DNA of 64,000 bases from contig NZ_BCXJ01000002.1 of assembly GCF_001598215.1 (NCBI RefSeq), positions 310,001 to 374,000 of the forward strand. The letters are read 5' to 3'. The position numbers and the translations under genes are program-made. The notes below the pieces were generated by a model that saw nothing but the letters and a program-made list of their open reading frames with translations, made no database searches and was not told the DNA's origin. This stretch comes from Shouchella clausii. GTDB taxonomy: Bacteria > Bacillota > Bacilli > Bacillales > Bacillaceae_D. Of the stretch, positions 16,904 to 24,889 are shown one piece after another (the first letter of the stretch is position 1; each line of letters starts with the position of its first letter).

Positions 16904-17443
16904 TTAGCGGCGATTTTTTAATTTCCAGTATTGCAAAGCGTAACTTGTTTTCGCGTCATGAATCCGCCCTTCCTGCTCAAGCCGGTCACACTCTGTTTCG
17001 GTCAATTCTAACACACGGACGAATTCTCCTTCATCAAGGCATTGGTCGCCTTTTTTTAGCCCTGTTGCTTCATATACGTATACAAGCTCATCTGCAAAGC
17101 CTGGCGATGTATAAAATGATGTGATGAATGTTAACGACTCAGCTTGATAACCTGTTTCCTCAACCAGTTCACGCCTAGCTGTTTTTTCAGGTGCTTCACC
17201 AGGTTCCATTTTTCCAGCTGGGATTTCAATTATCGCCTTTTCTAGTGCTTTACGGTATTGCTCCACTAGCACCAGTTTGTCATCTTCGGTGATGGCGACT
17301 ACAGCAACTGCGCCAGGATGGCGCACCAACTCCCGTTTTGCGATGGTTCCGTCTGGAAGTTTGACGTCCTCTACATCAAGCTGAATCAATTTTCCTTTAT
17401 GAATCGTTTGCTTCGCAATGGTTTGTTCAGTCAACTCTTTCAT
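16904..17443 (-). CDS. nudF: ADP-ribose pyrophosphatase NudF (Nudix hydrolase)
   Basis: A 179-residue Nudix enzyme hydrolysing ADP-ribose to AMP and ribose-5-phosphate. The Nudix box is complete: GKMEPGEAPEKTARRELVEETGY with the catalytic REXXEE. Other family features are VVAITEDDKLVLVEQYRK and FYTSPGFADE. It lies divergent from mciZ as in B. subtilis yqkG. Confidence 0.94.
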   Translation of the reverse strand: MKELTEQTIAKQTIHKGKLIQLDVEDVKLPDGTIAKRELVRHPGAVAVVAITEDDKLVLVEQYRKALEKAIIEIPAGKMEPGEAPEKTARRELVEETGYQAESLTFITSFYTSPGFADELVYVYEATGLKKGDQCLDEGEFVRVLELTETECDRLEQEGRIHDAKTSYALQYWKLKNRR

Positions 17444-17516
17444 TTGGTACCCACCTTGTCATCTTTGATGTATGTAGTGCATAAAAGTGTATCATACTTG
17501 AACCGGAGGTGCTTTT

Positions 17517-17681
17517 ATGAAACGATACCATCGCGAGAATAGCATCATACTCATTGGGCAAAAATGGGAAGTGCTCACTGCGTTAAAACAGGCTGCTAAA
17601 ACATTTGACACTGTTGTTGCTTGGCATTCAGCATGGAAGCCCGTAGAAAAAAACAATCCTCCTCTAAAGCGAATAAAATAG
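17517..17681 (+). CDS. mciZ: MciZ, mother-cell inhibitor of FtsZ (long form)
   Basis: A 54-residue peptide. Against the 40-residue B. subtilis MciZ it shares the HR near the N-terminus, the hydrophobic strand plus Trp (IILIGQKWEV versus VVLVGKAWEI), then LK...TF...V..W in register. MciZ caps FtsZ filament minus ends and blocks Z-ring assembly in the sporulating mother cell. GGAGGTG precedes the ATG by a good distance. Its position beside nudF is also conserved. The C-terminus carries about 14 additional residues (VEKNNPPLKRIK region) not present in the B. subtilis peptide. It converges on the thioredoxin gene with a 1-nt gap. Confidence 0.85.
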   Translation: MKRYHRENSIILIGQKWEVLTALKQAAKTFDTVVAWHSAWKPVEKNNPPLKRIK

Positions 17682-17682
17682 T

Positions 17683-18201
17683 TCAGAGAAGTTCCTGCAA
17701 CTTGTTATCGATCCTTTCTTTCGTTACTTCGCCGACGAGCACGTCGGTGACAACGTTGTTTTGATCAATGATGTAAGTCGTTGGCAATGATGAAGGCTTA
17801 AACGCTTGCATAAATGCCCCTTCAGAATCAAAAAAAACCGGCAGCGTCAAACCTTGCTCTTCTATAAACTCGATCGCATCTTCAGGGCGCAATTCTTTCG
17901 ACTGGCTGTTGACAGTGATGACAGACACTCCTCTATTTCGATAGTCTTCTGCCACTTCCATTAATGCAGGCATCTCCCGTATACACGGTTCGCACCATGA
18001 TGCCCACACGTTTAAGACGAGCACGCCGTCTTGGTAATCGCTAAAAGAAGCGCTCGAACCCTTATATACGTCAAGCTCTATGTCCAACAATTGATCCCCC
18101 GCCTGCACCGGTTTTGATTCTCCATTAAATTGCCATATAAAAAACACAATCGCTATGCATGCTCCAGCAAGCACAACGAATGTCCATCTCCGTTTCTGCA
18201 T
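17683..18201 (-). CDS. TlpA/ResA-like membrane-anchored thiol-disulfide oxidoreductase
   Basis: A 172-residue thioredoxin-fold protein tethered by an N-terminal membrane helix (FVVLAGACIAIVFFIW). The active site is WCEPC in NVWASWCEPCIREMPAL, the same CEPC motif as ResA, with the cis-Pro in SLPTTYII. It probably acts outside the membrane on cytochrome c apoproteins or similar substrates. I chose the ATG at 18201; upstream in-frame codons lack a ribosome binding site. Ccm/Res partner genes are not adjacent, so the partner is unknown. Confidence 0.82.
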   Translation of the reverse strand: MQKRRWTFVVLAGACIAIVFFIWQFNGESKPVQAGDQLLDIELDVYKGSSASFSDYQDGVLVLNVWASWCEPCIREMPALMEVAEDYRNRGVSVITVNSQSKELRPEDAIEFIEEQGLTLPVFFDSEGAFMQAFKPSSLPTTYIIDQNNVVTDVLVGEVTKERIDNKLQELL

Positions 18202-18293
18202 TGATGTGGTTGCCCCTTTCCGATTCGCCAAAAGTTTGCTAGAATAAAACAGTTCCATTTATATCAAACTAATAAGCAGAAGGGAATTCACTT

Positions 18294-19127
18294 ATGAGTT
18301 TACTAGAAGCAGTCATCCTTGGACTTGTTCAAGGAATTACAGAGTTTTTGCCGATTTCAAGTTCCGCCCATTTGATTATTGTCCAATCCCTATTCGGCAT
18401 GACATTTGCCGGCTTTAGCTTTGAAATTCTCCTTCATCTCGCTTCTGTTCTTGCGGTTATTCTTTATTACCGCCATGATTTGATTGAGATTATTCGCGGT
18501 TTTTTTGCCTATTTCACAAAACGAACGCCGCAAAATAAAGCGATGTTTTGGTTCGCTATTTATTTAGTTGTCGCCACGGGCATTACGGGTGTTGCCGGCA
18601 TTTTGTTCGAAGACTACATAAGCGAAACGTTTAAAGCGCCTATTTTTATTGCCTTGGCACTTGTGGTCACCGGTCTATTCCTAATCATTATAGAACGTTT
18701 TGTCCGCCACGGAAACCGCACAGAAAAAGAAATGACGATTTGGGATTCGATTATCGTGGGACTAGGCCAATGCCTAGCGCTTGTTCCTGGGCTTTCACGC
18801 TCTGGTACGACTTTAATTGTCGGCATGTTTGCTGGTCTAAACAAGGAAACGGCTGTCCGTTTTTCCTTTTTACTTTCGATCCCAGTTATTTTAGGATCTT
18901 CTGTGTTGGCCATTGACGACCTGCTATCAGGGGAACTGCTCGCTAACACTGGCTTATTTGAGCTTGCCGCTTCCTTTCTAGTTACGTTTATTGCTTCTTG
19001 GCTTGGGATTGTCTTTTTCTTGAACCTTGTCCGCAAAAGCAAACTAGTCTATTTTGCCGTCTATTGTTTTATCGTCGCCATTCTCGTCTTTATTTTCCAA
19101 GATACATTGGGGAGTGCAGACATTTAA
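18294..19127 (+). CDS. uppP: Undecaprenyl-diphosphatase UppP (BacA family)
   Basis: A 277-residue membrane enzyme recycling undecaprenyl-pyrophosphate to the monophosphate carrier for cell-wall synthesis; its overexpression gives bacitracin resistance in other species. Conserved motifs are QGITEFLPISSSAHL near the N-terminus and PGLSRSGTT at about residue 165. A strong hairpin terminator follows. Confidence 0.95.
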   Translation: MSLLEAVILGLVQGITEFLPISSSAHLIIVQSLFGMTFAGFSFEILLHLASVLAVILYYRHDLIEIIRGFFAYFTKRTPQNKAMFWFAIYLVVATGITGVAGILFEDYISETFKAPIFIALALVVTGLFLIIIERFVRHGNRTEKEMTIWDSIIVGLGQCLALVPGLSRSGTTLIVGMFAGLNKETAVRFSFLLSIPVILGSSVLAIDDLLSGELLANTGLFELAASFLVTFIASWLGIVFFLNLVRKSKLVYFAVYCFIVAILVFIFQDTLGSADI

Positions 19128-19146
19128 ATTCTGTCATACACATCAT

Positions 19147-19183
19147 AAAACGAGTTGGGCTATGCCCAACTCGTTTCTTTTTT
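19147..19183. terminator. Bidirectional terminator between uppP and the RuBisCO-like gene
   Basis: Perfect 11-bp arms ACGAGTTGGGC and GCCCAACTCGT around TAT, followed on the plus strand by a T-rich tail. It sits between the convergent genes and can serve both. Confidence 0.85.
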
Positions 19184-20312
19184 AGTTCGTGTTGTTGATT
19201 GCCTTGATAAACGCTTTGCCCCCTGCTTCTACACCACCTTTATAGCGGTGGACGCTGCCGCCGAGGTTGATAATGACATCTTCGCCAAAATCTTGACGGA
19301 CAGTGGCAATTGTTTGAAAATCAATGCCAGCAGAAGGAATCGGAAAGGCGCGCTTTATTTGAGTCGTCATTGTCAGCTGGTCTTTCACCCGTTGCGCTTC
19401 ATCTGCATTTATGCCAATCCTGCCATAAGGCGAAGGAAACAGAACTGCGTCGGCTCCTGCCATGCGCAGCAGCTTTCCTAACAAAAGACGGGAGGCAATG
19501 CCATGCTGTTTGGAGCGTGTCATCATTCCTGTTAATGAGGAATGGGCAAAAATCGGTACATCAATTTCTGGATCTTCACGAAGGCCTTGGAGTACATCAA
19601 TCCCATACGCATACACATTTAGCATCAATGCCGGCGCTCCTAAGCCAATTGCCTCTCTCGCCCGCTCTTTTAACTCAAATGTTTTGCCAGTGAGATTGAC
19701 GACATACAACGGCGTTCGCCCTGTCCGTTCTGCTGCTTCAGCAATAGCAGCTAACCCAGCGGGCACCCGTTGTTCGTACGGCGTCCAATTGTGTTCAAAT
19801 AGCCGCTCATCATCTTGAATGATGTCAATGCCGCCATAACTATGAGCGAGCATTTGTTCATGAAAGGAATCAATTGAACGGCCAATCGCCCCTTTTGCAA
19901 CGCTCATCGCTAGCGGGCGTCCTTCTACTTCCACAAGATCACGGATTCCTTCTATGCCATAGAGCGGTCCTGGAAATCTCTCCACTAAGTCGTTGGAAAA
20001 CTGCAAATCAAGCAGTTTTACATTCGGTTCGTAAGACAACCTGCCATATGTCGTTGTTAAAATGGAGGGAAAGTCTGGAACTTCATAGGCAACGGGGAAT
20101 GAAATTGTCACAATGCTGCCTTCTCCGTAAGAGGGGTCCGTGTTAATGGAAACGACTTTTCCTTTATAAGCAAAGCTTTCCTGTTTCTCAGCTTCAGGCA
20201 TTTCTTGCCAAGGCTTAGCCGTGAGCCCAGTGGCCATTTTCTCTGCTTTTTCCTCAATAAATTCATTTGAATCACTTACATAGTACACCGCATTTATTTG
20301 CGCCACAGCCAA
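19182..20312 (-). CDS. RuBisCO-like protein, MtnW/YkrW type, with altered active site
   Basis: A 376-residue form IV RuBisCO large-subunit family protein. MtnW-type proteins enolise 2,3-diketo-5-methylthiopentyl-1-phosphate in methionine salvage. Shared MtnW features are SVAKGAIGRS (catalytic Lys140), VVNLTGKTFELKERA and LLLGKLLRMAGADAVLFPSPYG. The carbamylation motif, normally K-D-D-E, reads QDDE (Gln166-Glu169; codon CAA), and the glycine-rich phosphate loop near 351-358 reads GGSVHRYK instead of the usual GGGIHGHP. It stands alone, with no mtn genes nearby. Either a different reaction or a non-catalytic protein is possible; I would not name it mtnW. Confidence 0.8.
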   Translation of the reverse strand: MAVAQINAVYYVSDSNEFIEEKAEKMATGLTAKPWQEMPEAEKQESFAYKGKVVSINTDPSYGEGSIVTISFPVAYEVPDFPSILTTTYGRLSYEPNVKLLDLQFSNDLVERFPGPLYGIEGIRDLVEVEGRPLAMSVAKGAIGRSIDSFHEQMLAHSYGGIDIIQDDERLFEHNWTPYEQRVPAGLAAIAEAAERTGRTPLYVVNLTGKTFELKERAREAIGLGAPALMLNVYAYGIDVLQGLREDPEIDVPIFAHSSLTGMMTRSKQHGIASRLLLGKLLRMAGADAVLFPSPYGRIGINADEAQRVKDQLTMTTQIKRAFPIPSAGIDFQTIATVRQDFGEDVIINLGGSVHRYKGGVEAGGKAFIKAINNTN

Positions 20313-20398
20313 ACCTCCTCATCAAGCAAGATGATTTTTTATCAACATTACAAATAAAGCGCTACCATGTCAAGAACGCTGCTCAGACCGGACAGCGT

Positions 20399-20512
20399 CC
20401 AGACTGAAGACAAGCGCATCCTTCGTTGCTCACCTCGTTCAGTCGTTCATAAATGCCTGTTTTGGTCAGACTTCACACGGCTAACACACGCTTTCTATCA
20501 GCCTGGATGATT
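20399..20512 (+). repeat. Dispersed intergenic repeat, diverged copy B (5' and 3' modules)
   Basis: Begins CAGACTGAAGACAAGCGC, similar to the 5' module at 32984, and ends with CGCTTTCTATCAGCCTG, similar to the 3' module end. It lies between the RuBisCO-like gene and the UPF0316 gene. The match is weaker than among copies C, D and E. Confidence 0.5.
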
Positions 20513-20514
20513 TT

Positions 20515-21084
20515 TTAATGGGCGTCTTCCTTCGCTTTTCGTTTTAAATATTTCTCTCGCCTCTTCTTCATCGCTTTTGTAATATAGCCGCCTTTAAAAT
20601 TGCGTGGCTCGAACGAGACGATAAACGCTTGCGGCTCATATTCAGACACAATTTTAATAAATTCCTTCTCCCTGTCCCTGCGTGCCGTGCAGTCAAGGCG
20701 GCATCGTGTTGACGCCATTCCTTCAACGGAAGAGCTGGAAACACTAAAGCCCATTTCCCTAAGGCGGTCAATCAATTGTTGGTTTTTTTGCGGGATATTT
20801 ACTTCAATGGTAACATACCCGATTGCCAGCTTTTCTTCGATTACTGCGCCAATATATAACCCTACACCAAAGCCAAGCGCATAAGCAGCCATATTGTAAT
20901 AATTTGATAAGTCGCTAAACACAATACCTAGCGCGACTACATATATAACGCCTTCAAGCATGCCCATTGCTGCAGCCTTTTGCTTTAGCCCTTTGACCAT
21001 CATGATCGTCCGCAATGTTAAAATGGGTACGTAAATCAGTTGGGCAAAAAAGATAATAAGCGCTTGTAAAACCAACTCCTTCAC
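20515..21084 (-). CDS. UPF0316 membrane protein (DUF2179, YebE-like)
   Basis: A 189-residue protein with three N-terminal membrane segments ([50 protein letters not shown]) and a C-terminal DUF2179 domain ending in a very basic tail ([12 protein letters not shown]). I chose the GTG at 21084 with GGAGGAG just upstream; the TTG seven codons earlier has no such site. Function is unknown; DUF2179 domains are thought to be ligand-sensing. Confidence 0.85.
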   Translation of the reverse strand: MKELVLQALIIFFAQLIYVPILTLRTIMMVKGLKQKAAAMGMLEGVIYVVALGIVFSDLSNYYNMAAYALGFGVGLYIGAVIEEKLAIGYVTIEVNIPQKNQQLIDRLREMGFSVSSSSVEGMASTRCRLDCTARRDREKEFIKIVSEYEPQAFIVSFEPRNFKGGYITKAMKKRREKYLKRKAKEDAH

Positions 21085-21180
21085 CTCTCCTCCGTTCCAG
21101 ATCAATCAAAGGGTAGTTTATCAGGTTCCTTCGTCGAACGCTAGCTAAAAAATACCTAAAACAGCTGGAAAGGCCAGTAT

Positions 21181-21225
21181 AAAATAAACGCGCAGAGCTC
21201 TTAGCGCCTGCGCGTTTATTTCCTA
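21181..21225 (-). terminator. Terminator of the EIIA gene
   Basis: Arms AAATAAACGCGCAG and CTGCGCGTTTATTT around a 12-nt loop, located directly after the EIIA stop codon. Confidence 0.85.
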
Positions 21226-21723
21226 TTATTTGGCTTTTATCGTAAAAAGCGCTGTTTTTCCAGCAATCGCTTCGCTGTTTTGTTGTTTTTCAAGCGAATA
21301 ACGATCTGGGTTTGTTAGTACAACTGGCGTAATCGTGTGTGCCGCTTTTGCTTTGACAAGCTCTAAGTCAAAGTCAATGATCGGGTCACCGACTGAAATG
21401 TTATCGCCTTCTTTTACATGGGCAGTAAATCCTTCTCCATTCATTGCGACTGTTTCAAGCCCAATATGAACTAGCAACTCTGCCCCAGACGCTGTTTCAA
21501 TTCCAAAAGCATGCTTTGTCGGAAACACTTGGACAATTTTTCCGCTAATAGGCGCGACAATATGCCCATCCGTTGGCTCAACAGCCAACCCATCGCCAAT
21601 CATTTTTTGCCCGAATGTCGGATCAGGCACTTCTTCTATTGGGACAATTCTTCCATTCACCGGCGAGGTAACTGTTTCCTCCGCAGGCGCTGTCTCTTTC
21701 TTTCCAAATAGTTTTTTAAACAT
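21226..21723 (-). CDS. PTS glucose-type EIIA protein
   Basis: A 165-residue standalone EIIA of the glucose family, comparable to B. subtilis YpqE. It has the two active-site histidines: TKHAFGIE (auxiliary His) and LLVHIGLETV (phosphorylated His). The N-terminal KKLFGKKE tail is the amphipathic leader typical of free EIIA-Glc. No sugar-specific EIIBC gene is adjacent, so it probably serves EIIBC proteins lacking their own A domain. Confidence 0.92.
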   Translation of the reverse strand: MFKKLFGKKETAPAEETVTSPVNGRIVPIEEVPDPTFGQKMIGDGLAVEPTDGHIVAPISGKIVQVFPTKHAFGIETASGAELLVHIGLETVAMNGEGFTAHVKEGDNISVGDPIIDFDLELVKAKAAHTITPVVLTNPDRYSLEKQQNSEAIAGKTALFTIKAK

Positions 21724-21956
21724 ACGACCACTCCTTACTGTCGATAAGCGTTACACTCATCTCGTTTCTTATTGTAATAATCCTGTTTGCACCCTGTCAA
21801 ATTTCGGCTCACTTTTCATTTCCCTATCAACAGTTAAAAATAGCAGTCGCTAGGCTACGATAACGCTGACGTTTTTTAAAAATAGGGAGCCGCCCACGCA
21901 TTTTTCCGCTTATTTGCATAAGCTGTCGTGAACAAAAAATAGGAGGGGTGATCCGA

Positions 21957-22043
21957 TTGGGTTTTAAGTATGATGGCGGTTTTGCTTTTATTGTGGTGTT
22001 ATTCATCCTTCTAGTGATTGTAGGCTCTGCTTACGTCTATTAA
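21957..22043 (+). CDS. YjcZ family sporulation miniprotein
   Basis: A 28-residue peptide consisting of a short polar start (MGFKYDGG) and one membrane helix (FAFIVVLFILLVIVGSAYVY). The GFAxIVVLFILLxIVG pattern is the signature of YjcZ-type sporulation peptides. Start is TTG with AGGAGGGG upstream. A hairpin terminator follows within 10 nt, so this is a monocistronic mini-gene. Confidence 0.85.
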   Translation: MGFKYDGGFAFIVVLFILLVIVGSAYVY

Positions 22044-22051
22044 GAAAAAAA

Positions 22052-22085
22052 CAAAAAACAGGCATACGTTCGCCTGTTTTTTGTT
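22052..22085 (+). terminator. Terminator of the YjcZ-type gene
   Basis: Arms AAAACAGGC and GCCTGTTTT with a 7-nt loop, followed by a T run. Confidence 0.85.
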
Positions 22086-22239
22086 TGCCCGCAAGCTTTA
22101 TTGGCAACAACAAAATAGAGCGCTTAACAATGCAAAAACAAGCAGTTTTCTTTTGCGCGTAGATATGGTAAAGTATGTTTGTTTTTAAGACGATACGTGT
22201 ATATAGTACATAAATATATTGAGCAGGCGGGATGAAGAA

Positions 22240-22785
22240 TTGGCACAACATACACTTGATACAATTAAAAAAATGGAAGAACAGTTTGTCGACCGCATTG
22301 CTGAAAACATGCGGACGTATGGCGTTTCTACTACAGTAGGGCGTGTGCTTGGCATCATTTATATGAACCGAAAGCCAATGACGCTTGAAGCTCTTTCCGA
22401 TGAAACAGGTATGAGTAAAACGCGGATGAGCCAAGTTGTACGGGAAATGTTGTCTTTAAATGTTGCCCATAAAGTGTTTGAAAAAGGTGTCCGCAAAGAT
22501 TTATATGATGTCGAAAAAGATTACTATCAAACGTTCATTTCCATTTTCGTTGCGAATTGGCAAGCTGTGATCGCTAAAAACCGCGCAGTCGGAAAAAGAA
22601 TTCAAAATGAGGTTAAACGGTTTATGGAGGACGAAGCAGACAACTTGTCCGCTGACGAAATGGAGCAATTGAACCACTTGTTAAAAGAAACGGAGCAATG
22701 GCTTCATTATTACAAATGGTTAGACGATCTTGTTGATTTTTTTGAGAGCGGCGATGTATTTCACCATGTGCCAAAGCCAGACTAA
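22240..22785 (+). CDS. GbsR/MarR-type transcriptional regulator
   Basis: A 181-residue winged-helix protein of the GbsR/OpcR subfamily, which in B. subtilis represses glycine betaine synthesis or uptake genes in response to choline. The HTH is MTLEALSDETGMSKTRMSQVVREML, and the C-terminal part is a long helical dimer or effector region. I chose the TTG at 22240; TTG at 22219 is also possible, and neither has a strong ribosome binding site. No betaine genes are adjacent, so its target is not shown. Confidence 0.75.
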   Translation: MAQHTLDTIKKMEEQFVDRIAENMRTYGVSTTVGRVLGIIYMNRKPMTLEALSDETGMSKTRMSQVVREMLSLNVAHKVFEKGVRKDLYDVEKDYYQTFISIFVANWQAVIAKNRAVGKRIQNEVKRFMEDEADNLSADEMEQLNHLLKETEQWLHYYKWLDDLVDFFESGDVFHHVPKPD

Positions 22786-22860
22786 ACACTCTGTGCGTTC
22801 GGCCAGCCTTCCATCATCGGCATGAACCTTCGGTAAACGTTTTTTCTTGCGTGCCTTCGC

Positions 22861-23169
22861 TTATAGGGGGCACGCCGCCCAACTATGCAATTCCATTGCT
22901 ACGCGCCCATCTTGTGAAAACGTAACCCCTTCTTCCAATAGCCGTTCCTTTTGCGTTTTCCCATTAAACAAAAGGCCTGAGGCCAACTCGCCGTTTTGCT
23001 TCACCACACGGTGCGCTGGGACATCGGGAGGCGATTGTCGCATCGCCCAGCCAACAACTCGTGCATGCCGAGGCGCGTGCAAATAGCGGGCAATTTGCCC
23101 ATAAGAAGCGACTTCCCCACGGGGAATACGGCGAACGGCCGTATAGACATGTTCAAAAAAGGCATCCAT
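22861..23169 (-). CDS. Alkyltransferase-like (ATL/YbaZ-type) DNA-binding protein
   Basis: A 102-residue protein homologous to the DNA-binding domain of O6-methylguanine methyltransferase. The active-site PCHR motif reads PAHRVV, with Ala replacing the alkyl-accepting Cys, which is the hallmark of ATL proteins that recognise O6-alkylguanine and hand it to nucleotide excision repair. Helix-turn-helix YGQIARYLHAP and the arginine-finger region HARVVGWAMRQ are present. Its ATG overlaps the VanZ-gene stop codon. Confidence 0.88.
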   Translation of the reverse strand: MDAFFEHVYTAVRRIPRGEVASYGQIARYLHAPRHARVVGWAMRQSPPDVPAHRVVKQNGELASGLLFNGKTQKERLLEEGVTFSQDGRVAMELHSWAACPL

Positions 23170-23648
23170 TATTTTCCCCTCCTCTCACTTTTTATTACCG
23201 GCATAAACACTACCCGTTTTTTTATAAACAATGCCAATCGAAATAAACAATAGCCTACTGCCCCGCCTGCAGTATTTAAGAGGATGTCATCAATGTCAGC
23301 TACACGGTGGGTAAAGGCTAACTGGCTTAGCTCAATCGAACTGGAAACCAAAAAGCTGGCAATCACTGTCTTTCCTATTTGCCGGCAGCAACGAACTGAC
23401 AAAGGCAACAAACACCCAAATGGGACAAACAGTAAAATGTTCCCGCCTAGTATAAAAAGTGGATCACGAACTGTAGGGCTAAAGAAGCTAATTCGATATA
23501 TACTGCGGAATGGGATGTAGTTGTAATTCCGCCCGGCCAACTCACTTGGTTCAAAAGAAGATCCATAATTCCATGCAACCAGTGTAATGTAAAACAGTAT
23601 TGCCATATAACTAGCGAACAGCAACCGCCCTAACATTCGGACATTCAC
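23169..23648 (-). CDS. VanZ-like family membrane protein
   Basis: A 159-residue protein with about four membrane segments and the VanZ landmarks NYIPFRSI, NILLFVPFGCLLPL, SSSIELSQLAF and RVADIDDILLNTAGGAVGY. I chose the GTG at 23648 with GGGGAGG 8 nt upstream; the longer reading passes through that site. Function of most VanZ-like proteins is unknown. It overlaps ATL by one base (TAATG), so the two are co-translated. Confidence 0.85.
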   Translation of the reverse strand: MNVRMLGRLLFASYMAILFYITLVAWNYGSSFEPSELAGRNYNYIPFRSIYRISFFSPTVRDPLFILGGNILLFVPFGCLLPLSVRCCRQIGKTVIASFLVSSSIELSQLAFTHRVADIDDILLNTAGGAVGYCLFRLALFIKKRVVFMPVIKSERRGK

Positions 23649-23723
23649 GATCAAAGCCTCCCCTCCATCCACTTATATGCGAAGCTTGGCCAGCGAATGA
23701 ATGGAGTGGGAAAACGACTTCGC

Positions 23724-24677
23724 TCAACTAGTGAAAAAACGAAAAATATGATCGTTCATTCCTGGAAGGTGCTCATGACCAAAGTCAGGGTAGAGCTCAT
23801 ACGATTTTTTGGCCTTTATTTTATTATAAGCAGCAAACTGGGTAGATGGCGGGCATTCTGTATCCATTAAGCCAACTCCCATTAGGACATCTCCTTGAAT
23901 TCGGTCAGCAAGATGCTGGACATCGATGTAGCCGAGGCGTTCAAAAATTTCCCCATGACGTTTATGTTGCGGATCGTATGAACGGAAATAATCAGCCAAT
24001 TCCTTATACGACCGAATCGCTAAATCCATTTGCCACACTCGCTTGTAATCGCTTAAAAACGGGTATACCGGAGCGAGACGCTTTATTTCAGGGACAAGGG
24101 CAGCACAAGCAAGCGTTAAGGCGCCCCCTTGCGACCACCCTGTGGCCATAAGCCGTGTTTTATCGATGTGAGGCAATGTTTTAGCAGCACGAACCAGTTG
24201 GACTGTGTCCAAAAAAACACTGCGGTAAAAAAGCGCGTCTGGCCCGGCGTCGAGGCCGCGAATAATATGGCCCCTATATGTATTCCCCCTGACGCCCCCA
24301 GGATCCTCTGAAGCTCCTCCTTGTCCACGGACATCCATATAGAAAACAGAAAAGCCCGCCGCTACATAATTTAACAAGCTGCTCCATTCAGCTGAACGCC
24401 CCCCATACCCATGGAACATAAAAACTGCCGGCGTTTTCTCCGCTGTTTTTGGCTGTAAGTATTTCGCATGGATTTTCGCATTTCCAGCGCTTCGATAATA
24501 GAAATGGTAACAGTTTGCAAACGAGCACTGGAAAGGAGCTTCGACAAGAGTGACTTCGGGGTCAATGGCTACAATTTCCGTTTTGGCCCGGTTCCAGTAT
24601 TGGTCAAAGTCTGCTGGTTTAGGGTTTACTCCTTCATAAGCTAACAACTCGCGCAACGGCATATCGACTAATGGCAT
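23724..24677 (-). CDS. Acetylxylan esterase / cephalosporin-C deacetylase (CE7)
   Basis: A 317-residue alpha/beta-hydrolase of carbohydrate esterase family 7. The nucleophile is the Ser of TGWSQGGAL; the oxyanion region is FMFHGYGGRSAEW and the RGQGG motif (DVRGQGGASEDPGG) is diagnostic of CE7. Catalytic Asp and His are in GLMDTECPP and FGHEHLP. No signal peptide is present, so it acts on short acetylated oligosaccharides inside the cell. It is monocistronic and no xylan genes are nearby. Confidence 0.9.
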   Translation of the reverse strand: MPLVDMPLRELLAYEGVNPKPADFDQYWNRAKTEIVAIDPEVTLVEAPFQCSFANCYHFYYRSAGNAKIHAKYLQPKTAEKTPAVFMFHGYGGRSAEWSSLLNYVAAGFSVFYMDVRGQGGASEDPGGVRGNTYRGHIIRGLDAGPDALFYRSVFLDTVQLVRAAKTLPHIDKTRLMATGWSQGGALTLACAALVPEIKRLAPVYPFLSDYKRVWQMDLAIRSYKELADYFRSYDPQHKRHGEIFERLGYIDVQHLADRIQGDVLMGVGLMDTECPPSTQFAAYNKIKAKKSYELYPDFGHEHLPGMNDHIFRFFTS

Positions 24678-24889
24678 AAGCGTCCCTTCCCTTTTTTGTT
24701 TTATGTATAGTATACCAATTTCCAAAGGGATCAAAAAGCGCTCTTTTTTATGGAACCACACTCGTATTCGTACACAAAAAGCAAACCAAGGGCAGGAGGC
24801 TAGACTGTAACCTTAACCTGCATGCACTTGCTTTGCTTCCATTTCGCTGGCACAAGCCCTCCCAATGAGCGCTTTTCAGAGCGAAGTAC

